Below are positions 1-8,871 of a stretch of DNA of 64,000 nucleotides, one piece after another (the stretch's first letter is position 1; every line of letters begins with the position of its first letter). The notes under the pieces are model-generated. The model did no database searches. It was not told the origin of the DNA and worked only from the letters and a program-made list of their open reading frames with translations. This stretch comes from Sphingomonas sp. TDK1. Lineage in GTDB: Bacteria; Pseudomonadota; Alphaproteobacteria; Sphingomonadales; Sphingomonadaceae. The DNA is taken from assembly GCF_001650735.1 (NCBI RefSeq), contig NZ_LXVY01000048.1, forward strand, positions 124,001 to 188,000. Direction: 5' to 3'. The position numbers were made by a program, and so were the translations under genes.

Positions 1-1469
1 CTGGCGCCCGGCTTGATGGGCTTGGCGTCCGCCTCGTCCTCCGCCTTCGCGCCCTTGCGCGTGCCGGGCTTCACCGGCTTGGTATCGGCCTCCTCCTCGA
101 CCTTCGCGCCTTTCCGCGCGACAGGTCGGGCGGGCTTGGCGTCTTCCTCCTCGACCACCGACGCACGTTTCGGCTCCGGCTTGGGCCGCACGGTGACGAC
201 CGGCTTGGCCGCCACGACGGGCTTGGGTGCCGGCGCGGCAATGACCGGGCGCGTCGCGGGCGCACGCTCGCTGGCGGGCACATCGATATGGGCGATGATG
301 GACGCCAACGCCGAATCCTCGGCGCCGACACGACGAACCTCGGGCTGTGGCGTGGTCGTAGGCTGGACGATCGGCCGCGGCGCGGGACTCGGTTGCGGGA
401 CCGGCGTCGACGGCGTGTAGCTGCGGGTGATCGGTGCTGGTTGCGGTAGTGCCGGCTGCTGCGACATCGGCGGCTGCGGCGCCGTGGTCATAGCCTGTGG
501 CGCAGCCTGGCTCGGCACCGTGCGGGCGACCGGTGCCACCTCGGCCCGCGCCATCTGGACGGGCGCCGGCTTCGGCGTGGACGCGCTCCGGCGTCTCTGC
601 GTGTCGATACGCTGCGGGGGCGCGGCGGGCGTCACCGGCTGTGCCTGGGCGATCTGCACAGGGGCGGGCCCGGTATAGGCCGGGAGCGACGGCGCCATCC
701 GCGCATCTGCCAGCCGAGCCGGCGTGGGCGAAAGCGCGCCGAAATGCACCGCGAAGGCGCGGTCCGCCGGACCCAGCGCGGCGATCCGCCGGAAGAAGGG
801 CAACAGGTTCTTCCCCGCTGCACCCGGCAGCACCGTGGCCGCGATTTTCTCGGCGCCCGGCACGTCCCCGTTCATTGCCAGGATGAACGCGCGGTCGCGC
901 CACGCGGCGCGATCCTGGGCACGCAGCAGCGAATCGAGCTCGCGCTCCGCCTCTGCCCGATTGCCGCTGATGCCGAGGGACAGCGCATAGCGCCGTACCA
1001 CGTCGTTCTCACGCTTGGTTGCCAAGGCCAGCCTATAGTCCCGCTGGGCGAGCAGCGGCTGGCCGAGCAGATCATAAGCGAAACCGCGATCGGCGGCGAA
1101 CTCGCGCGGATCCACGCCGCGCGATTCGGCCTGCTGGAACAGCTTCAATGCCTCGCCGGGCCGTTCCTGTCGCACGAGCACCGCCGCGCGGTTGCTTGCG
1201 ATGCGCGGATTGGTCAGCTCGATGCTTTCGGCTCGCTGCAACAGCGCAAGCGCGCCGGACAGGTCTCCCAGCCGCGTGCTCAATCGTGCTGCGGCCAGCA
1301 GCGCCTCGATGTCCCGCGGGTTCTCGGCAAGCACGCGCATCTGCGTGGCGAGCGCATCGGCATCAGGATTGTGCGCCTGCACTACTTCGCTTTGTGCGAG
1401 CGCCGGCTGCACGCCAAGGAGCAGCGCCGACGCGAACGCGCCGATGCCGAGATGTTTCTTGCTGATCAT
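1..1469 (-). CDS. Secreted TPR protein downstream of ftsZ (partial, C-terminus off the left edge)
   Basis: The reading frame opens with ATG at 1469 and stays open to base 1, so the gene is cut by the window edge. It begins with a signal peptide (MISKKHLGIGAF, a hydrophobic core, then PALAQ). About 200 residues of helical TPR-like repeats follow, with short motifs such as NPRDIEALLAAARLSTRLGD and GALALLQRAESI. After that comes a long Pro/Ala/Gln-rich segment and then Lys/Glu-rich repeats of the type RKGAKAEDEADAKP. Proteins of this layout in sphingomonads often end in a peptidoglycan-binding SPOR domain. That domain would lie outside the window, so it is an inference. Its place directly after ftsZ, on the same strand, fits a role in the periplasm or at the division site. 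The repetitive tail gives long shadow ORFs on the other strand. Confidence 0.75.
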   Translation of the reverse strand, partial: MISKKHLGIGAFASALLLGVQPALAQSEVVQAHNPDADALATQMRVLAENPRDIEALLAAARLSTRLGDLSGALALLQRAESIELTNPRIASNRAAVLVRQERPGEALKLFQQAESRGVDPREFAADRGFAYDLLGQPLLAQRDYRLALATKRENDVVRRYALSLGISGNRAEAERELDSLLRAQDRAAWRDRAFILAMNGDVPGAEKIAATVLPGAAGKNLLPFFRRIAALGPADRAFAVHFGALSPTPARLADARMAPSLPAYTGPAPVQIAQAQPVTPAAPPQRIDTQRRRSASTPKPAPVQMARAEVAPVARTVPSQAAPQAMTTAPQPPMSQQPALPQPAPITRSYTPSTPVPQPSPAPRPIVQPTTTPQPEVRRVGAEDSALASIIAHIDVPASERAPATRPVIAAPAPKPVVAAKPVVTVRPKPEPKRASVVEEEDAKPARPVARKGAKVEEEADTKPVKPGTRKGAKAEDEADAKPIKPGA

Positions 1470-1488
1470 GGTAAGCTAACCGCTAGTG

Positions 1489-1547
1489 CAGCGGCGCTGA
1501 ACCGCCGCTGACAGGGAATGGGTGGCCCGGCGAACCGTGCCACCCAT
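1489..1547 (-). terminator. Hairpins between ftsZ and the downstream TPR gene
   Basis: Two inverted repeats follow the ftsZ stop codon. ATGGGTGGC (1518-1526) pairs with GCCACCCAT (1539-1547), and CAGCGGCG (1489-1496) pairs with CGCCGCTG (1503-1510). Neither has a T-run on the minus strand. They may be partial terminators or mRNA 3'-end stabilisers rather than full intrinsic terminators. Confidence 0.4.
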
Positions 1548-1552
1548 GCGCC

Positions 1553-3031
1553 TTACTGGTTGTTCTGGCTGCGCAGGAACCGCGGGATATCCAGCGGATC
1601 CTTGTCCTCTTCCTCGGCGGCCTTGGTGCCGCGCGACGCGGAGGCCATGCGTTCGAACAGCGTGCCGCCGGTCTTGGGACGCGCCCGCGTATCGGTATCG
1701 TCATCGCCACCGGTCAGCCAGCGGCGACGCCCTGCCGGCGCCTCCGGTGCAGGTGCAGCCGTCGGAGCGGGAGCAGGCGCGGGCGACGGCACCATCGCCT
1801 CGGCGCCGAGCAGCAACTCGTCCGAAGCGGGGGCCGGCGGGGTCGGCTCAGGAGCCGGTGCGGCAGCCACGGGCTCCGGCGCGATCGGCGCGGGGGCCGG
1901 CGCTTCCTCGACGACCGGTGCAGGCGCGACCGGCTCAGGCGCCGCAGCAACCGGCGCTGGCGCCGCTACCGGCTCGGGCGCTGCCGTGGCAGCGGTGGTG
2001 CGACGCGGAGTCGAGAAGGAGAAGACACGCGGCTGTTCCGCCGGGGCCGCGGGACGATTTTCGACATTCGCGTCGATACCGGTGGCGACCACCGAGACGC
2101 GGATGCGGCCTTCCAGCTCCGGATTGAACGCCGAACCCCAGATGATGTTCGCGTCCGGATCGACGAGCTCGCGGATGTGGTTCGCGGCTTCGTCCACCTC
2201 GAGCAGGCGCATGTCCTCGCCGCCGGTGATCGAGACGATCACGCCCTTGGCGCCGTTCATCGACACGCCGTCGAGCAGCGGATTGGCGATCGCCTTCTGG
2301 GCGGCGATCAGCGCGCGGTCGTCGCCGTCCGCTTCGCCGGTGCCCATCATGGCCTTGCCCATCTCCTGCATCACCGAACGGACGTCGGCGAAGTCGAGGT
2401 TGATCAGGCCGGGCATCACCATCAGGTCGGTGATGCCGCGCACGCCCTGCTGCAGCACCTCGTCGGCCATCTCGAACGCTTCCTTGAAGGTCGTGTTCGC
2501 ATTGGCGATCAGGAACAGGTTCTGGTTCGGAATGACGATCAGCGTATCGACGTACTTCTGCAGTTCCTCGATGCCCGCCTCGGCCGATTGCGCGCGGCGC
2601 TTGCCTTCGAACGCGAACGGCTTGGTCACGACGCCGACGGTCAGGATGCCCATCTCGCGCGCCGCCTTGGCGATCACCGGGGCCGCACCGGTCCCGGTGC
2701 CGCCGCCCATGCCGGCGGCGATGAAGCACATATGCGCGCCTTCGAGCGACTGCTGGACCTGCTCGATCGTCTCTTCCGCCGCCGCACGGCCGATCTCGGG
2801 CCGCGAGCCCGCGCCGAGGCCTTGCGTGATCTTCGCGCCCAGCTGGATACGCTGCGGGGCGACCGACTGCTTGAGTGCCTGCGCGTCGGTGTTGGCGACC
2901 AGGAACTCGACGCCCTGCACCTCGGCGCGGATCATGTTGGCGATGGCGTTACCGCCAGCGCCGCCAACCCCGATCACCGCGATCTTCGGCGTCAGTTCGT
3001 CCACGTCGGGCGGAAGGAAATCGATACTCAT
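1553..3031 (-). CDS. ftsZ: Cell division GTPase FtsZ
   Basis: Tubulin-like GTPase that polymerises into the cytokinetic Z-ring and recruits the divisome. The nucleotide-binding loop GVGGAGGNAI is at residues 21-30, the tubulin signature GGGTGTG at 109-115, and the catalytic T7 loop NLDFAD at 211-216. The globular core ends near residue 316. A Pro/Ala-rich linker of roughly 150 residues follows. The conserved C-terminal peptide DPLDIPRFLRSQNNQ binds FtsA and other partners. At 492 residues it is much longer than E. coli FtsZ (383), and the linker accounts for the difference, as is usual in alphaproteobacteria. ATG start with a GGGAGA ribosome site about 8 bases upstream. A 113-base gap separates it from ftsA, enough for its own promoter. 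Confidence 0.98.
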   Translation of the reverse strand: MSIDFLPPDVDELTPKIAVIGVGGAGGNAIANMIRAEVQGVEFLVANTDAQALKQSVAPQRIQLGAKITQGLGAGSRPEIGRAAAEETIEQVQQSLEGAHMCFIAAGMGGGTGTGAAPVIAKAAREMGILTVGVVTKPFAFEGKRRAQSAEAGIEELQKYVDTLIVIPNQNLFLIANANTTFKEAFEMADEVLQQGVRGITDLMVMPGLINLDFADVRSVMQEMGKAMMGTGEADGDDRALIAAQKAIANPLLDGVSMNGAKGVIVSITGGEDMRLLEVDEAANHIRELVDPDANIIWGSAFNPELEGRIRVSVVATGIDANVENRPAAPAEQPRVFSFSTPRRTTAATAAPEPVAAPAPVAAAPEPVAPAPVVEEAPAPAPIAPEPVAAAPAPEPTPPAPASDELLLGAEAMVPSPAPAPAPTAAPAPEAPAGRRRWLTGGDDDTDTRARPKTGGTLFERMASASRGTKAAEEEDKDPLDIPRFLRSQNNQ

Positions 3032-3144
3032 TCTATGGTCTCCCGTGGCAGCGCCTCGCGCGCGCTGCGCAACCTGATATTCTCTGATGCACGAACCGAA
3101 GCGTCGACTCTAGTCACCACTAGCACCCCGGCGGACGCTTTTCC

Positions 3145-4407
3145 TTAATAATTCGCGCGGAACGCCGCGATCAACCGCTGGAACAGCGCGCCCGGGCTCG
3201 CCCGGGTGACGAGCTGGTGCCGGCTTGGCTCCAGCGTGCGCAGGTCGATCGGGTCGGCTGCCGCGAACTGGGTGAGGCCGGCCAGCGTCGAGAAGGCCGG
3301 TCCCGCATGCGCGTTCGGCATGGCAAGCAACCCGCGCGGTCGCCCCACGCGTACCGCATTGCCCAACGCCTGCTGCGCGTAATCGGCGATCCCGGCCAGC
3401 TCCGCACCGCCCCCCGTGAGCACGATCTGCCGCCCCACCGGCTCCTGAAAATTGAGCTTCTTCAGCTCCTTCTGGATTTCCGCGACGATGCGCTCCAGGC
3501 GCTGGCGAATGACCGTGTTGAGCGCCGCCTTGGTGATGCGCGGCCCCTCGATGCCCTCGTCGGCCGTGGCGGGTGCGACGTCGATCGTCTCGCGATTGTC
3601 ACGCGGGGAAAGATTGGCCGAGCCGTGGAAGCATTTGGTCCGCTCCGCCCAGGCACGCGCGGTACCGAAGGCGGCGGCGATGTCGTCGGTGATGTCTGCC
3701 GACCCCATCGGGATCGATGCCAGCCCCGCCAGCACGCCCTGCGCGAACACCGAGACGTTGGTCACCCCCGCCCCGATCTCGACCAGTGCGACGCCCAGCT
3801 CGCGCTCTTCCTCGGTCAGGCAGGCAAGGCCGGTCGCGACCGGCGCGGCGATGATCGAGCGCACCTCGAGATGCGCCGAGCGCACACACAGGTCGAGGTT
3901 GCGGACCGGTGAGCCGTCGGTGGTGACGACATGCACGTCGACGCCGAGCCGATCGGCATGCAACCCCAGCGGCCGCTTGACGCCGCCGAGCCCGTCCACC
4001 GTGTAGCGTGTCGGCTGCGCATGCAGCACCATCCGCCCTTGCGGATCGATCGCCCCGCGCCCGGCCTTGAGCAGATCGTCAATATCGGCCTGCTCGACCC
4101 GATGGCCGCCCAGATCCGCCTCGACCTTGACGACGCTGGAGACCAACCCGCCCGCCGAGAAGCTCACCCACACATCCTCGATGTTGAACCCGGCGATCCG
4201 CTCCGCCTGCTCGACCGCCTCGCGGATCGCGATTTCGGTGGCATGCATATCGGCGACATAGCCGCGCTTCACGCCCCGGCTTTCGCGCTGGCCGGTGCCG
4301 AGCACGATCAGATTGCCTTCGTCGGTCCGCTGGGCGATCAGCGCCGAGACCTTTGACGATCCCACGTCCAGCGCGGTGATCAACCCTTCGGGTGCTACCT
4401 TCGCCAT
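3145..4407 (-). CDS. ftsA: Cell division protein FtsA
   Basis: Actin-like ATPase that tethers FtsZ filaments to the inner membrane. The phosphate-1 motif ALDVGSSKVSALIA is near residues 12-25, the phosphate-2 region VEIGAGVTNVSVF is in the middle, and the adenosine motif IVLTGGGAELAGI is near residue 335. The last residues (LFQRLIAAFRANY) can form the amphipathic membrane-targeting helix. At 420 residues it has normal family length. Its ATG overlaps the ftsQ stop codon (TGATG at 4405-4409), which implies translational coupling with ftsQ. Confidence 0.97.
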   Translation of the reverse strand: MAKVAPEGLITALDVGSSKVSALIAQRTDEGNLIVLGTGQRESRGVKRGYVADMHATEIAIREAVEQAERIAGFNIEDVWVSFSAGGLVSSVVKVEADLGGHRVEQADIDDLLKAGRGAIDPQGRMVLHAQPTRYTVDGLGGVKRPLGLHADRLGVDVHVVTTDGSPVRNLDLCVRSAHLEVRSIIAAPVATGLACLTEEERELGVALVEIGAGVTNVSVFAQGVLAGLASIPMGSADITDDIAAAFGTARAWAERTKCFHGSANLSPRDNRETIDVAPATADEGIEGPRITKAALNTVIRQRLERIVAEIQKELKKLNFQEPVGRQIVLTGGGAELAGIADYAQQALGNAVRVGRPRGLLAMPNAHAGPAFSTLAGLTQFAAADPIDLRTLEPSRHQLVTRASPGALFQRLIAAFRANY

Positions 4408-5375
4408 CAGCCTTCCCCCTTGCCGGTGCCCGCCGGCGGCGTTGTTGTCGTCGTTGGAGCGATCGGGGCCACCGTCGGCGCGCTCGGCGTCGGCTGCGGC
4501 GGCTCGATTACGCCCTGCCGACGCACAACCAACTTGTTTGCGTCGCGCATGTCAAATCCGAGATAGCCGCGGCCCAGCAGCCGCTGCGTTCCGTCGATCT
4601 GCACGAACTTCTTCAGTGCCGCGATCGCTTCGTCCTCGCCCTCGGGCAGCTGCAACTTCTCGCCCGAGGTGAAGAAGATGTCCCAACGGCGATTGCCCAC
4701 CCAGCTCGTCGCCTTCACCAGCGGCTTCAGGCCCGGCTGCGTCTCCAGCAGGTGCTTGCGCGCCGCTTCCTGGGTGTTCGCGCCCTCGCCGATCAGCAGC
4801 GGCAGATCGGGCATGGCCTCCGGCGACACCGCCTCCAGCGGCACGCCCGACGGATCGATCAGCATCAGCTGGCCATGGTTCTGCCAGACGGCGGCAGGTA
4901 TGCGCTCCTCGATCGCGATGTGCAGCGTGGACGGCAGCCGGCGCGAGACGCGCGCGTCCTTCACCCAGGGGAATTGCAGCAGCCGCGCACGCACATCCGC
5001 CAGGTTGACCAGCGGCATCGCACGGGAATTCTGGTCGAGCACCTGATCATAGACCGTCTCGCGATCCATCCGCTTCAAGCCGTCGATCTGGATCTCGTCG
5101 ACCTTCAGGCCCGCATCGCCCACCGCCTGCGCGAACCCGATGCCGATCATCTGCGGCACCCCGGCAAGGATGCCGATCGTCAGCACCACCGCGCCGACCG
5201 CGCCGACGATGCTCCAGGTCACCAGCTTGTGCAGCGTCTCCGGGCTTACCGGCAGGCCGGCGATCGCCTGGTCGAGCACACCCGCCCGCTGCGGCCGACG
5301 CGCGGTGCTGCGCGGCTTCGGCTTGTCGCCGCGCCGCGTGGTCGCGCGCTGCGCTTGGGCGGGCCTGCGGCTCAC
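4407..5375 (-). CDS. ftsQ: Cell division protein FtsQ
   Basis: Bitopic divisome protein that bridges cytoplasmic and periplasmic division proteins (the FtsQBL complex). It has an Arg/Lys-rich cytoplasmic N-terminus (about 50 residues), one membrane helix near 52-74, and then a POTRA-like domain beginning around VDEIQIDGLKRMDRETVYDQ. The FtsQ domain contains LLQFPWVKDARVSRRLPSTL. The C-terminus is a short Pro/Thr-rich tail. It starts with GTG at 5375, overlapping the ddl stop codon (GTGA). At 322 residues it is slightly longer than the enterobacterial protein, because of both tails. Confidence 0.95.
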   Translation of the reverse strand: MSRRPAQAQRATTRRGDKPKPRSTARRPQRAGVLDQAIAGLPVSPETLHKLVTWSIVGAVGAVVLTIGILAGVPQMIGIGFAQAVGDAGLKVDEIQIDGLKRMDRETVYDQVLDQNSRAMPLVNLADVRARLLQFPWVKDARVSRRLPSTLHIAIEERIPAAVWQNHGQLMLIDPSGVPLEAVSPEAMPDLPLLIGEGANTQEAARKHLLETQPGLKPLVKATSWVGNRRWDIFFTSGEKLQLPEGEDEAIAALKKFVQIDGTQRLLGRGYLGFDMRDANKLVVRRQGVIEPPQPTPSAPTVAPIAPTTTTTPPAGTGKGEG

Positions 5376-6286
5376 AATGCCTCCTCGACGATCCGTTGGA
5401 CCAGGCTAGCATAGTCGATGCCCAGATGGCGCGCCTGTTCGGGCACCAGGCTGAGCGGGGTCATGCCGGGCTGGGTGTTGACCTCGAGCAGGAACAGACC
5501 TTCCACGCCCTGATTGTCGTCCCAGCGGAAATCGGCGCGCGAGGCGCCCTTGCAGCCGAGCAGCCGGTGCGCATCGAGCGCGATCCGCTTGCACGCCTCG
5601 GCCACGTCGTCCGGGATCTGTGCCGGGAAGACGTGCTCGGTCAGCCCATCGGTGTATTTGGACTCATAGTCGTAGAAGCCGCTCTTGGGCTTCAATTCGG
5701 TGACGCCCAGCGCCTGGTCGCCCAGCACCGCCGTGGTCAGTTCCCGCCCGCGGATGAACGGCTCCGCGAGCAGCTCGTCGAATTCCTGCCAGGGGCCGCG
5801 CGCGTCCGGGTGGATCGGGTTGCCGACATTGCTCTCGGCGGTGACGATCGCCACGCCCACCGACGAGCCCTCGTTGACTGGCTTCAGCACATAGGGACGC
5901 GGCAGCGGGTCCTGCCGATACAGTTCCTCGCGCGACACCATCCGCCCGCCGGGCATCGGGATGCCTTGCGGCACCAGCGCCTGCTTGGTCAGCTGCTTGT
6001 CGATCGCGATCACCGAGGTCACCATACCCGAGTGGGTATAGCGGATACCCATCAGGTCGAGCATGCCCTGCACGCTGCCATCCTCGCCCGGCGTGCCGTG
6101 GAGAGCGTTGAACACCACGTCCGGCTTGGCTTCGGCGAGCTTGGCGGCGACGTCGCGATCCAGGTCGATCCGGGTGACGCGGTGGCCCAGGCCTTCCAGC
6201 GCATCCGCGACGCCATTGCCCGACATCAGCGACACCTCGCGCTCGGCCGACCAGCCGCCCATCAGCACGGCGATGTGGAGGCTCAT
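5372..6286 (-). CDS. ddl: D-alanine--D-alanine ligase
   Basis: ATP-grasp ligase that makes D-Ala-D-Ala for the peptidoglycan stem peptide. Visible motifs are MGGWSAEREVSL at the N-terminus, HGTPGEDGSVQG near residues 63-74, YVLKPVNEGSSVGV in the ATP-grasp fold, and LEVNTQPGMTPLSL, the Mg-binding and substrate region, near the end. At 304 residues it has full family length. ATG start at 6286. A 121-base palindromic repeat lies just upstream, separating it from murB, so transcription into ddl must cross that structure. Confidence 0.97.
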   Translation of the reverse strand: MSLHIAVLMGGWSAEREVSLMSGNGVADALEGLGHRVTRIDLDRDVAAKLAEAKPDVVFNALHGTPGEDGSVQGMLDLMGIRYTHSGMVTSVIAIDKQLTKQALVPQGIPMPGGRMVSREELYRQDPLPRPYVLKPVNEGSSVGVAIVTAESNVGNPIHPDARGPWQEFDELLAEPFIRGRELTTAVLGDQALGVTELKPKSGFYDYESKYTDGLTEHVFPAQIPDDVAEACKRIALDAHRLLGCKGASRADFRWDDNQGVEGLFLLEVNTQPGMTPLSLVPEQARHLGIDYASLVQRIVEEAL

Positions 6287-6290
6287 GCGA

Positions 6291-6411
6291 TCCTCCCCCG
6301 CCAGGGGGAGGTGGCGCCGAAGGCGACGGAGGGGGCGGACGCACGACGGGCGGCGGGAGTTCCTCCCCCTCCGTCACGCTGCGCGTGCCACCTCCCCCTG
6401 GCGGGGGAGGA
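6291..6411. repeat. Palindromic intergenic repeat, family 2, full copy (ddl/murB)
   Basis: A 121-base element bounded by perfect 25-base terminal inverted repeats at 6291-6315 and 6387-6411, each starting TCCTCCCCCGCCAGGGGGAG. It also has an inner inverted pair, CGACGGAGGGGG and CCCCCTCCGTC. It fills nearly the whole gap between ddl and murB. A shorter relative lies at 41120-41171. It has no coding potential of its own. It looks like a REP/MITE-like element that can fold into a cruciform or a long RNA hairpin. Confidence 0.8.
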
Positions 6412-6425
6412 TTGATACACCACAC

Positions 6426-7313
6426 TCACTTCGCCACTCCCACGCGCTGAATCTCCCATTCCAGTTCCACGCCCGACTGCGCCTTCACCCGCGCGCGGAC
6501 GTCCTCGCCCAGCGCCTCGATGTCGGCGCTGGTCGCTTCCCCCAAGTTGAGGAGGAAGTTGCAATGCTTCTCGCTGACCTGCGCGTCGCCGCGGCGCAGG
6601 CCCCGGCAGCCGGCGGCGTCGACCAGCACCCAGGCCTTGTGTCCCTCCGGGTTCTTGAAGGTCGAGCCGCCGGTCTTCGAGCGCAGCGGCTGCGATTCCT
6701 CGCGTGCGGCGGCGATGCGGTCCATCTCGGCCTGGATCTCGTCCGAAGGCTTGGCGAAGCCGCGGAAGGTGGCGCTGACCACGATCGCGCCTTCGGGCAG
6801 GCTGCTGTGGCGATAGGTGTAGCCGAGATCGGCATTGGCCAGCACGCGCCGCTCGCCCGAGCGGAGCACGATGTCGCACTCAACCAGGATATCGCAGGTC
6901 TCGCGGCCATAGGCGCCGCCGTTCATCCGCACGAAACCGCCGACCGTGCCCGGGATCGAGCGCAGGAACTCGATGCCGCCGATGCCCCAGTCGCGCGCCT
7001 TGGACGAGACGAGGATGCCCGAGGCGCCGCCGCCGCAGCGCAGGGTGGTTTCGTCCAGTTGCTCGACGGCGGCGAACGCCTTGCCGAGGCGGATCACCAC
7101 GCCCGGTACCCCGCCGTCGCGGACTATCATGTTCGAGCCGAGGCCGAGGCCCATCACCGGGGTGGCGGGGTCGAGCGCGGCGAGGAAGGATGCGAGGTCG
7201 TCGGCATCGGCCGGCTCGAACAGCCACTCCGCCGCGCCGCCGCTCTTGAACCATACGAGCGGCGCAAGCGGGGCGTTCGGCGTGAGTTTGCCGCGCGTCT
7301 CAGGCAAATTCAT
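6426..7313 (-). CDS. murB: UDP-N-acetylenolpyruvoylglucosamine reductase MurB
   Basis: FAD-dependent enzyme that reduces UDP-GlcNAc-enolpyruvate to UDP-MurNAc, using NADPH, in the cytoplasm. The FAD-binding motifs GLGLGSNMIVRDGG (near residue 55) and RSIPGTVGGFVRMNGGAYG (near 118) are present. YTYRHSSLP supplies the Tyr/Arg pair. GGSTFKNPEG contains the catalytic Ser, and SEKHCNFLLNLG lies in the C-terminal substrate domain. The 295-residue length and lack of the extra E. coli loop point to a type II MurB. ATG at 7313. A palindromic repeat starts at the very next base upstream, so its ribosome site lies inside the repeat. Confidence 0.96.
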   Translation of the reverse strand: MNLPETRGKLTPNAPLAPLVWFKSGGAAEWLFEPADADDLASFLAALDPATPVMGLGLGSNMIVRDGGVPGVVIRLGKAFAAVEQLDETTLRCGGGASGILVSSKARDWGIGGIEFLRSIPGTVGGFVRMNGGAYGRETCDILVECDIVLRSGERRVLANADLGYTYRHSSLPEGAIVVSATFRGFAKPSDEIQAEMDRIAAAREESQPLRSKTGGSTFKNPEGHKAWVLVDAAGCRGLRRGDAQVSEKHCNFLLNLGEATSADIEALGEDVRARVKAQSGVELEWEIQRVGVAK

Positions 7314-7422
7314 AGCCCCTCCCCTTCAGGGGAGGGGTTGGGGTGGGGCAGTGTCTCACCGAGACCAACCTCTGGTCTGGCATCCCTCCACCCCCAAACC
7401 CCTCCTCCCAGGAGGAGGGGCT
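7314..7422. repeat. Palindromic repeat, family 1, intergenic copy (murB/murC)
   Basis: A 109-base element with ends AGCCCCTCC and GGAGGGGCT. Each end is itself a hairpin (CCCCTCCCCTTCAGGGGAGG at the left, CCTCCTCCCAGGAGGAGG at the right), and the core contains GTGTCTCACCGAGACC. It is almost base-for-base the reverse complement of 12390-12497 inside murD. It abuts the murB start codon and ends 24 bases from the murC stop. Confidence 0.85.
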
Positions 7423-7446
7423 TAAGAAAAGAAACGGCGTTCTGGC

Positions 7447-8859
7447 TCACGCATCCCCCCGCGCAGCCGCAATCGCCGGCGCCAGACCCGCCGCCCATTT
7501 CGTGATGTCACCCGCCCCCAGGCACACGACCATGTCGCCTTCGCGCACCACCCCGCTTAGCGCCCCCGCCAGCGCCGTCGCATCGGTGATCGCCGCCGCC
7601 GCCCGGTGGCCGCGATGCGAGATCTGCTCGACCAGCGCATCGGCATGGATGCCCTCGATCGGCACCTCGCCCGCCGGATAGACCGGTGCCACATACACCA
7701 TGTCGGCATCGTTGAAGGCCTGGGCGAACTCGTCCATCAGGTTGGCGAGTCGCGAATAACGGTGCGGCTGCACCACCGCGATCACCCTGCCCCGCGTGCT
7801 CTCGCGCGCCGCCGCCAGCACCGCGCGGATTTCCACCGGGTGGTGACCATAATCGTCGATGATCGCCGCGCCGGCCACTTCGCCCACCTTGGTGAAGCGC
7901 CGCTTCACGCCGCCGAACTTGGCGAAGCCCTGCTGGATCGTCGCATCCGGGATGCCCAGCTCCAGCGCCACGCCGATCGCGGCGAGCGCGTTCTGGACAT
8001 TGTGGCGGCCGGGCATCGGCAGCTCGATATGCTCGATCGAGCGAGTCGAGCCGTCGCGATTGCGGATGATCGCCTCGAAGCGATTGCCCCCGGCATGCGG
8101 CGTCACGTTCACGCCGCGCACGTCCGCGCTGGCCGCGAAGCCATAGGTGACGATCCGCCGGTCGCGAACACGCGGGATGATCGCCTGCACTTCCGGATGA
8201 TCGAGGCACAGCAGCGCCGCGCCGTAGAAGGGCACATTCTCGACGAACTCGACGAACGCCGCCTTCACCTTCTCGAACGAGCCATAATGGTCGAGATGCT
8301 CGGGATCGATGTTGGTGACGATCGCATAGGTGCCGTCGAGCCGCAGGAAGCTGCCGTCGCTCTCGTCGGCCTCGACCACCATCCAGTCGCTGTCGCCCAG
8401 CCGGGCGTTCGAGCCATACTGGTTGATGATCCCGCCGTTGATCACAGTCGGGTCCACTCCGCCCGCATCGAGCAGCGCCGCGACCATCGAGGTCGTCGTC
8501 GTCTTGCCGTGCGTGCCCGCCACCGCAATGGTGGACTTCAGGCGCATCAGCTCGGCGAGCATCTCGGCCCGGCGCACCACGGGGATGCGGTTCTGATAGG
8601 CGGCTTCGACCTCGGGGTTGGTCCGCACGATCGCGGTGGAGACCACCACCACTGCCGCCTCGCCCAGATTCTCGGCGGCATGGCCGATGGTGACGGGAAT
8701 CCCGCGGTCGCGCAGGCCCTGCACGACATAGCTGTCCGCAACGTCCGAGCCCTGCACCTTGTAGCCGAGATTGTGCATCACCTCGGCAATGCCCGACATG
8801 CCGATGCCGCCGATGCCGACGAAGTGAATGGTACCGATGTCGGTCGCGACGCCCTTCAT
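7447..8859 (-). CDS. murC: UDP-N-acetylmuramate--L-alanine ligase MurC
   Basis: Mur ligase that adds L-Ala to UDP-MurNAc. The N-terminal UDP-binding Rossmann motif is HFVGIGGIGMSGIAEVM. The ATP loop AGTHGKTTTTS is near residue 115. Central-domain motifs include VEADESDGSFL and NIDPEHLDHY, and DDYGHHPVEI is the conserved C-terminal-domain motif. Full length at 470 residues. ATG start, 12 bases after the murG stop codon region. Confidence 0.97.
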   Translation of the reverse strand: MKGVATDIGTIHFVGIGGIGMSGIAEVMHNLGYKVQGSDVADSYVVQGLRDRGIPVTIGHAAENLGEAAVVVVSTAIVRTNPEVEAAYQNRIPVVRRAEMLAELMRLKSTIAVAGTHGKTTTTSMVAALLDAGGVDPTVINGGIINQYGSNARLGDSDWMVVEADESDGSFLRLDGTYAIVTNIDPEHLDHYGSFEKVKAAFVEFVENVPFYGAALLCLDHPEVQAIIPRVRDRRIVTYGFAASADVRGVNVTPHAGGNRFEAIIRNRDGSTRSIEHIELPMPGRHNVQNALAAIGVALELGIPDATIQQGFAKFGGVKRRFTKVGEVAGAAIIDDYGHHPVEIRAVLAAARESTRGRVIAVVQPHRYSRLANLMDEFAQAFNDADMVYVAPVYPAGEVPIEGIHADALVEQISHRGHRAAAAITDATALAGALSGVVREGDMVVCLGAGDITKWAAGLAPAIAAARGDA

Positions 8860-8871
8860 GCGCCAAAATCC

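Noticed and set aside
7314..7498. Small ORF through the murB/murC repeat (ending LPHPNPSPEGEGL)
   Set aside because: It is only the translation of the repeat. There is no ribosome site or independent gene feature, although the same reading explains the murD insert.
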